Below, piece after piece: positions 57,965 to 64,000 of a stretch of DNA of 64,000 bases (its first letter is position 1; each line of letters opens with the position of its first letter). The translations under genes and the position numbers were made by a program. Under the pieces are notes generated by a model, which was not told the origin of the DNA, did not search any database, and saw only the letters and a list, made by a program, of their open reading frames with translations. Source of the DNA: Diphasiastrum complanatum (taxonomy: Eukaryota; Streptophyta; Lycopodiopsida; Lycopodiales; Lycopodiaceae); contig CM055101.1 in the NCBI GenBank assembly GCA_029204225.1, positions 42,930,927-42,994,926 on the forward strand, written 5' to 3'.

Positions 57965-58637
57965 ATGACTGGTGAAGAATGTCTGAATAAGACTTTATCA
58001 AATATAGCTGAGGATGGGCGAGGCAGACCATCTGATGAAGAATTCACGGCATCTCAATCCTAGATGGGCTTCCCTCGTCCATCATTAATGCATTTCACTG
58101 ATGATTCCACTTCAGTACGTGGTCATTATATTGATCATCCTGATCTGGTTGCTGTTGATGATGATGAATGTGTAAGTGTTTAATCTTCCTTGGATTTGAA
58201 TGTTTTCAATCACTGAATGTGTTTTTGCTAACATATTTCCTATTGCAGGATGCTCTCATAATAGATGATTTTGCTGCAAGATGAGGTGGTTTTAGACAAC
58301 ACGCATCCTCGTTCCAGAGGGACAGTGGACTGGGCCACTATCTTCGACATTTCTTGAAGAGTGAGATCTGTATTGCTCATTCCAAGATGAGCCCAGTCGG
58401 GGAGAGTCTTATAATGGCAGTTAAAGCTTTATCATTTTATTTAGGAGGACATAATTTTGTTAAGACCAATAAGATCATTTTTGTCAAAAGATCTTATGTT
58501 TTGAACATTTTAGGCTTTACTGATGGGAATGTTCCTTTAAGGAGCTCCCATTATTCATTGTATTCCACTTATATTGAGCTTAGTGAAAATAAGGATAATG
58601 CACATCTATTAGATGCATACGCTAGCAGAGAATTTCT

Positions 58638-61379
58638 TCATGACAATACTACCATAGAATCTGATACAAGATCTGATGATGAATAGTTGACACTTTGTAT
58701 AATACAATCAATACATTTACATTGGGTATTGCTCCTCTCTTGTTCAATGAATTTGCAAAGCAATTCTGAACTAAACTTGTTGTATTGTGTGGACTTTGTT
58801 ATATGTCGAATCTGAACTCTGCGGTAGAACCACTGAAACAATTGACAAATGTAGTTTCGTTTTTCATTGGTTCCTCCATGTTGTGTATTTCGATGAAATG
58901 CTGCTCGTGCTTGCCAGTGTGACTTCTCCATCCCTTGTGATGACCATACACTCAAGCTTCCATATGTATTTGCAAAAAATGTTGTATGATCTCTTAGTAT
59001 GTGCTGCATATGTCAAAATCATAATGTTAGTCTTATGTTTAGATCTAAATATATATAAAAATTTGAAAGCATTTTGAAAATTTTATACTAACCATGTAAT
59101 GAGTGATGTGATCTTCTCCCCATGCTTTTGATATTGCATTAACAAACTCGACACAAGTCCTTTGGACAACTTTCTTATCAATATCAGAGTATTTTTCTTT
59201 TCTTAAAATAGCAATCATACTATCAAGCTTTTTCCATACATCAACTTTTAGTACTCTGGTTTTGCCGTCTTTCTCGAAGTCCTGAGTGGCAGTAATAATA
59301 TCTGTCCAGACTGAGTGTTGAATATTAGAAGCCTTACCAGTATGATTTGATAGAAAACAACGTGCTTTTGCTCCTCCTATGCTTGGCTTAGTTGGCATGT
59401 TCCCATTCTTTCCTGAAAGCTTTTCATCCTTTTGAATTTTGACATGTCCTTTATGGAGTCCTGCTTTTGATAAAACATCTTCTAATCGAGAGATAGCTTC
59501 CTTTGCTAATGATGTTGGCTTAGTATTCCAAGAAAAAACTATATGAAGATAAACGATCTTTTCTATCAATCTAACTTCTGCATGAAGAGTGCAAACATGC
59601 ACATTTTTTAAGGGGATAGATAGCACAGGCTTCCAGTTTGGATCTGCATATTCTCTAGTAATTCATGTACTCATAGTTACATCTTTTGTCATTTTCATGC
59701 AATACAAACAAGGGTATTTTGATGTAGCACCGTGAGAGACATTATACATACATTTCAATGTTTTCAAATCACCTGCTAAGTGCCATTCAACATTGAAGTC
59801 TCCAACTCCTGGAACATTGAGAAATCCTCCATCCATATGGTCCTTGATGATCCTAGGATAAGATGTCCTTGAGAATATCCATGATAATATATCATGATCC
59901 TCTTTCAGCACCTGTCCAAAGAATTAATCATACTTAGTTTACAATGTATTTATACTATTTAATGAATGTAATGTAATAATGAGGCTAGTTACCTGAAACG
60001 CTGCCAACCACCATATATCATTTTCTGACTGGAAACTGAATCTGAAATCTTCTTGGTTCTCTGTTTGGGATAGAGCACCATTCATGAGAGTTATACTAAC
60101 CCTTTCCATCTTCTGCCCTTTCACAATTTCTGACTCATATAACTTAAGTACTATGATTATTTTGCCATTCACCTTTTCATAGGTTATATCATAGAATGTG
60201 ACGATGTATCTCAGCAAGTAATTTAGATCAACAAATAAATTGTTTGATGAATTATAGAATATCGATCTTCCATCAGTTTCATACACCTCCTCAATATGAA
60301 ATGGAGTTCCAGTGATCTTACGCATACCTATGTTTAATGTATCCCTCTCTTTCTTCAAGTGGTATGTCCTAGGGATTGGGACTTTTCTAATTTGAACTTG
60401 CTTAAAAGCTTCTCTAATTAGTTTAAATATTGTTGCATATGCTTCCCTACTAATACTGCAAAATCACAAGCACCCTGAACTATAGTCTTATCTAAAATAT
60501 TTTGAATGTCCACCATCAAAGACTTTGCTATTTTACACTTTACATTTGAAATCCTATTGTTCATCATGATACGCTCAGTGGATTTGCAAGTCAATATTGT
60601 GCCCAATGACATTCCTAGTGAAGCATTGTCTTTAATATTCCGAGGAGCTACTAATGCAGATCTGCAAAAAAAAACAGATAGTTAACAGAATATCACCATA
60701 ACTGAAATTAAATCCAAATGTCATTGAAAAACTTACAAAATTTAGAATATGCTTACTTGAATGCACGGATCCTTCTATTTCGATAACCTCCTTTTGAAAG
60801 CGTTTGAATATCCTTGCAACTTTGTCGCTTTCGCTTCTTACTTTCAGCCTTCTTCTTTACCAAATCCACATCCTTCAGTAATTGTAAGTTTTCAATACGA
60901 CTAGACTGTAAGACTGATTGCATTTGCTCTAGTTCTGATTTGATATTGATTGCTATCTTCTATAGTGATTCATTATTTTTTTTAAGTTGTTCATTTTCTT
61001 CTAATGTCTTTTGGAGATGACAATCTCTATTCTGACAATAAGAGGATATCCGAATTAACTCACCTTCTAAAAAGTGAACTTTATTCATATAAAGTTGTTT
61101 TCCATGGTTTTGCAATCTTTCACGATATCCTAGTAATCCACTATGCCCATTGCATATCCATGTAACTAAATGAGTTATTGAAGAGAATGTGGGATGTGTC
61201 AAAGTGCTTGGATCTTGTGGATATAATGTTCCATCTGTCCGCAAATCCACATTTTTCTTTCCTTCTGCCCTATAACAAGAACGATCATCAGTAGATATTT
61301 GAACTCCTTTGTCTCCTCTTCTCTACAAAGGTGCCAAATCAACAGGGATATCCACATGTAGATGATATAATGTCATCAT
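58638..61379 (-). pseudogene. Transposon gene D: four-exon DDE-type transposase candidate
   Basis: Inferred exons are 61379-60757, 60661-59993, 59911-59093 and 59003-58638. Donors are GTAAGC, GTAACT and GTTAGT, acceptors end GCAG or ACAG, and the phases match at all three joins. The product would be about 825 residues. Exon 1 ends in a coiled coil and a basic stretch (KKKAESKKRKRQ). Exon 3 has WHLAGDLKTLKCMYNV, GATSKYPCLYCMKM and, later, IPLKNVHVCTLHAEVRLIEK. Exon 4 has YGSLSVWSSQGMEKSH with a conserved Glu (codon 58928-58926). From memory, GDxKxL...GATSxYxCxxC...IPL...LH...QGxEK is shared by a large group of unnamed animal transposase-like proteins. Defects: TAG 61325, TAG 60962, a frameshift near 60425 and TGA 59665. 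Its 3' end overlaps the end of gene C by 49 bp. Confidence 0.7.
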
Positions 61380-61870
61380 CAAAAAAATAATAGAGTAATC
61401 AGTTGCATCAAAGTACTATGACCAGATTTTATGAAGCAAAACAAAATACTCATCTTTGATTATATTATATACTATGTACGATCAATCCAATTTCCATGCT
61501 TGTATGCTTGATTCAAATTTGGAAATGCCGCTCATTTTTTCATTCCAATAGGTAGTTGGCGCTCATATTTCCATTCTCGTGGAAGGAATGCATATGTAAA
61601 CATTTTGCAATTTTTCCTGAATCAAATTTGGGGATGGCGGTCATATTCTAGATCCAGTGAAAATATTGCCCTTTTCGTAACCAATGGAGGGAATGTTTTT
61701 GAATTTAGTCAAGTTATACTGCGAATTGTTAACAGTTCTTAATTGTGACTATAGACACCGTGGTTAGATCATTGGGAGTTGGGGAGGCCTTGGGAGTGGT
61801 GTGGGCAAGCAAATAAACAATATTGTTTTATTTATTTTGATATTTTTGTATATCCTACATGGCAGTCCTT
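61380..61870. other. Right subterminal region of the transposon
   Basis: Non-coding sequence between gene D and the right inverted repeat. It probably contains the gene D promoter. TCATATT and GGAATG words recur near 61540-61690, but I found no clear array. Confidence 0.4.
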
Positions 61871-61906
61871 AAAGGGTCTTTTTGATATTGAGAACTCCTC
61901 TAATGC
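61871..61906 (-). repeat. Right terminal inverted repeat of the island
   Basis: Exact inverse of 46434-46469. It is followed by TTT and then the target copy TCTA at 61910-61913. Confidence 0.95.
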
Positions 61907-61909
61907 TTT

Positions 61910-62700
61910 TCTAAATTCACGGCTCCATGATTAAGAATTTCCTTGATCTGATAAGGACCTTCGCCTGTGAATTTTAACTTTCCCTTGATCGCCTTGGTTT
62001 TATACATCAGGACCAGATCTCCGGAGCGAAGATCCTTCTTTTGTAATCTGCGATCATGCCATGCTTTGTGTCTTTCCTTTTCAGCTGCCAGTGCATGCAC
62101 AACTAGTAAGCGTGTTTCACAGAGTTTATGCAGAGCTTCGTGGCGTAGTTGTAGAGATTTGGACTCATTAAGACATTGCGTGGTGGCAATCCTTAATAAA
62201 GGAAGTAAAAACTCTACTGGCATCACAACAACTTGACCATATACCAATTGGAAGGGTGTTTGATCAGTGCTTCCTTTATATGCTGTCCTGAATGCCCACA
62301 GTGCAGCACGCAACTTGTGCTCCCAATCTGATCTGCTAGGTTCAACTGTTTTCGTGAGCACGCTACACATGATCTTATTGGATGATTCTGCTTGCCCATT
62401 ACCACGAGGATAATAAGGCGTACTGGTCCTGTGGATCACGAAGAATTCCTCCAACAGGAGGAACTTGGCAGTGGTCCTACCATCAGCTACTCTTACTGCC
62501 TTGGCTTCGACCCACTTGGTGAGGTAGTCTGTGGCTACGATTATGTATCGAGTCTGGGAACTCCTTGTTGCAGGGTGAATTGGACCGATGTAATCCAATC
62601 CACACTTTTCGAATGGTGCTTGGGCTAAGACCGGGAGCAGTAGGTCATAATTCAATCTCGTTGGCCTTCTCGCCCTTTGGCACACATCGCACTTTTTCAA
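61910..62700 (-). pseudogene. Ty3/gypsy integrase with deleted catalytic segment
   Basis: The frame starts KKCDVCQRARRPTR (end of the Zn site) and continues through CGLDYIGPIHPATRSSQTRY (first Asp). It then jumps from TTAKFLLLEEFFVIH to RTSTPYYPRGNGQAE (Glu). The stretch with the second Asp, usually SDxGxxF, is missing. The same deletion is seen at 28391. The C-terminal part ends EILNHGAVNL at the transposon junction and continues at 46429. Confidence 0.85.
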
Positions 62701-62742
62701 GTATTCCTCCGTATTCTTATGAATCGTTGGCCACCAACATTC

Positions 62743-63480
62743 TTATTGTAGGATCTTGCAAATTGTAATGTCAGATGCAAAATGGCCTCCACCCATGCCT
62801 TCACGTGAAAGCGAAATGATCTGGGTGGCTTCATGAGGAAGAATACACCGCTGAAGAATTCCGTCGGGTCCTCTTTGATACAACTGGCCGACAATCAGCT
62901 GATAAGGTCTAGCCTTCAACATCAATTTCCACTGTTTCGCCTTTGGTAGTGATTTGTCTGGTTGGTCCCGCATTAGATATTCAACAATGTCGGCAGCCCA
63001 TTTTGGTACTGTGTCCACGTAAAATAAGGTAGCATCTGCCAACTCATTGTCGAGTTGGATTGCAATCTCCTTTCCCTTGATTCGTGATACATGATCTGCC
63101 ATGTAGTGTTGTTTTCCCTTGCGAACTACTATCCGAAAATCAAATTCCAGTAACAAAAGTAGCCATCTGGTGATTCTTCCGGTGTTGCAAGTTTTATTAA
63201 CGAGATAGAGCAAGGGTTGATGGTTGATATAAAAAACAAAATGTGTGGCCATCAAGTAGTGTCAAAATTTCTTAGCCGCATAGATCATTGCCAGTGCTTT
63301 CTGCTCTGTGGTTGAATAATTCATTTCAGTATCACTGAGCTGTCGGCTTGCAAATCAGATTGGAAAATCCTTTTTGTGTTCACCTGACTGGGTTAAGACT
63401 GCTCCAATTGCATACTTCGATGCGTTCGTATGCACGTGAAACTCAATGGACCAATTGGGTGGGCGTAAGATTGGTGCTGA
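62743..63480 (-). pseudogene. Gypsy RNase H and integrase zinc region
   Basis: Right to left: SIEFHVHTNASKYAIGAVL, a stop, SRQLSDTEMNYSTTE, then FYINHQPLLYLVNKTCNTG, QHYMADHVSR and finally EGMGGGHFASDITICKIL, the His half of the Zn site. A TAA follows before the Cys half. The catalytic Asp of FxTDxxxL-type motifs is changed to Asn in two places (TNAS and INHQ), so RNase H is also probably dead. Confidence 0.8.
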
Positions 63481-64000
63481 AACCAATGCATCCTTAAGCT
63501 TCTAGAAAGCCTTTAGGGCTTTTTCGTTCCAATGTGGATCCGTCGTGAGTTTGTAAATTGGTCGGGCTAACTCCGCAAAATCAAGAATGAAGATCCTATA
63601 ATAGTTAGCATGACCCATGAAGATGTAGACTTAGCGGATCGTCCCCGGTGGTGGTAGATCAACAATGATCCTGATCTTTAATAGATATGTGGCGATCTCG
63701 TGTCTTGACACTATATGGCCGAGAATCAAGCCATGTGTCACCCAAAATTGACATTTTTTTGGATTCAGGGAGATCTAGTAGTTGCGGCATTTTTGTAACA
63801 CCTTCTCCAAATTGGATAAGTTTTCTGAGTCTAGTCCATGCACACACAAATCGTCCAAGAAAATTTCCAAAATTTTTTGCAGATAATCTTTGAATGCCGT
63901 CTTCATGACTCATTGGAAGGTGCTTGGGGCATTGCAAAGTCTGAATGGCATCACTTTATAGGCATAGGTTTTCCATTCCATGGCAAATGGTGTCTTGTGT
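63481..64000 (-). pseudogene. Gypsy reverse transcriptase, C-terminal part
   Basis: The minus strand reads MKTAFKDYLQKILEIFLDDL with the LDD active-site end, then LNPKKCQFWVTHGLILGHIV and WNEKALKAF. Stops split it. The frame runs off the right end of the window, where the rest of this element must lie. Confidence 0.8.

Larger units (their letters stand above)
51008..58686 (+). pseudogene. Transposon gene C: unknown protein, split by a copia insertion
   Basis: The first exon runs from ATG at 51008 (CCATGG context) to 51806, is interrupted by the copia element, and resumes at 57970 up to 58171. A GTAAGT donor and TTGCAG acceptor define an intron at 58172-58248, and the last exon is 58249-58686. 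Phases match through both joins once the insertion and one ATGAC copy are removed. The product would be about 480 residues. It opens with MASSSSSS and holds SSSMCPYCNKKCRL, a possible metal-binding Cys cluster, then an acidic middle (FVHFEIDDLVAGIDFDDEEG) and a final part with FLKSEICIAHSKMSPVGESL. I recognise no family. Defects are TGA 51032, TAG 51089, a frameshift near 51497, TAG 51541, TAG 58061 and TGA 58282. Confidence 0.6.
46434..61909. mobile_element. 15.5-kb four-gene DNA transposon (with nested copia)
   Basis: The element has perfect 36-bp terminal inverted repeats (46434-46469 and 61871-61906). A TAGA/TCTA duplication lies at each junction (46430-46433 and 61910-61913), with three extra T at the right end. 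It sits inside a gypsy integrase whose frame is restored without it. Minus the copia insertion (6158 bp plus a 5-bp duplication) it is about 9.3 kb. Four genes lie in two convergent pairs: BAH-like (+), histone/ULP1 (-), unknown Cys-cluster protein (+) and transposase (-). All have short introns with matching phases, and all carry stop codons. ULP1-type proteases are known from some plant DNA transposons such as certain MULEs, but these termini and the transposase are not Mutator-like as far as I can see. I cannot assign a superfamily. Confidence 0.85.

Noticed and set aside
46434-61909. Assigning the island to a giant-virus or Maverick insertion
   Set aside because: There is no capsid, packaging ATPase or DNA polymerase; the genes have introns and the ends are short perfect inverted repeats.
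46434-61909. Calling the island a ULP1-bearing Mutator element
   Set aside because: ULP1 is present, but the transposase blocks are not MULE-like and the junctions show 4 bp instead of the usual 9-bp duplication.

Overview
The window is nuclear DNA from a land plant. The evidence is an intronless PLS-class pentatricopeptide-repeat (PPR) gene, many Ty1/copia and Ty3/gypsy LTR retrotransposons primed by initiator tRNA-Met or by a TGGCGCCGTTGCCGG-type site, and short GT-AG introns. The PPR style and the density of decayed elements would fit a fern or another large-genome non-flowering plant, but the sequence does not settle the species. The only intact reading frames of clear function are the PPR gene (6673-9087, minus) and one young copia polyprotein (52503-56471, minus). 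No tRNA, rRNA or CRISPR array was recognised.

Layout. 1-1300: copia remnants. 1300-10620: mostly unique DNA around the PPR gene. 10624-15042: a minus-strand gypsy derivative with gag and protease remnants, an 11-copy leader repeat, and an LTR bracketed by two inverted primer sites. 17383-19077: a complete compact LTR element with only 57 bp between its LTRs and an ATCCT target duplication. 19342-24931: two copia copies head to head. 25000-35640: a mosaic of gypsy pieces, with a (CT)45 tract, an ORF with a coiled-coil tail, and about 0.8 kb of almost pure purine strand. 35641-38880: a decayed gypsy pol. 39440-42230: copia fragments. 43300-44870: a tandem repeat of about 450 bp. 45180-46433 plus 61910-64000: one minus-strand gypsy element split in two.

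Main discovery. The two halves of that gypsy element are separated by a 15.5-kb island (46434-61909). It has perfect 36-bp terminal inverted repeats and a TAGA target duplication. Removing the island restores the gypsy reading frame. The island itself contains a 6158-bp copia element (51807-57964, LTRs about 99.6% identical, target duplication ATGAC), so three insertions are nested. Without the copia it is a 9.3-kb DNA transposon with four spliced genes in two convergent pairs: A, a BAH-like protein (+); B, a histone H3/CENH3-like domain followed in one gene by a ULP1-type cysteine protease (-); C, an unknown acidic protein with a Cys cluster (+); D, a four-exon DDE-type transposase candidate (-). 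B and C diverge from a roughly 800-bp region holding six CACGTG boxes and five copies of a CGCACAAGTGCGATAT-like motif.

The inferred intron phases match across every splice in all four genes. Each gene is broken: eleven in-frame stops are all TAG or TGA and none is TAA, and three frameshifts are present. A single T-to-C change turns every one of those stops into Gln or Arg, the pattern expected from deamination of methylated cytosines after silencing. A histone-fold/SUMO-protease fusion carried by a transposon is, as far as I know, undescribed.
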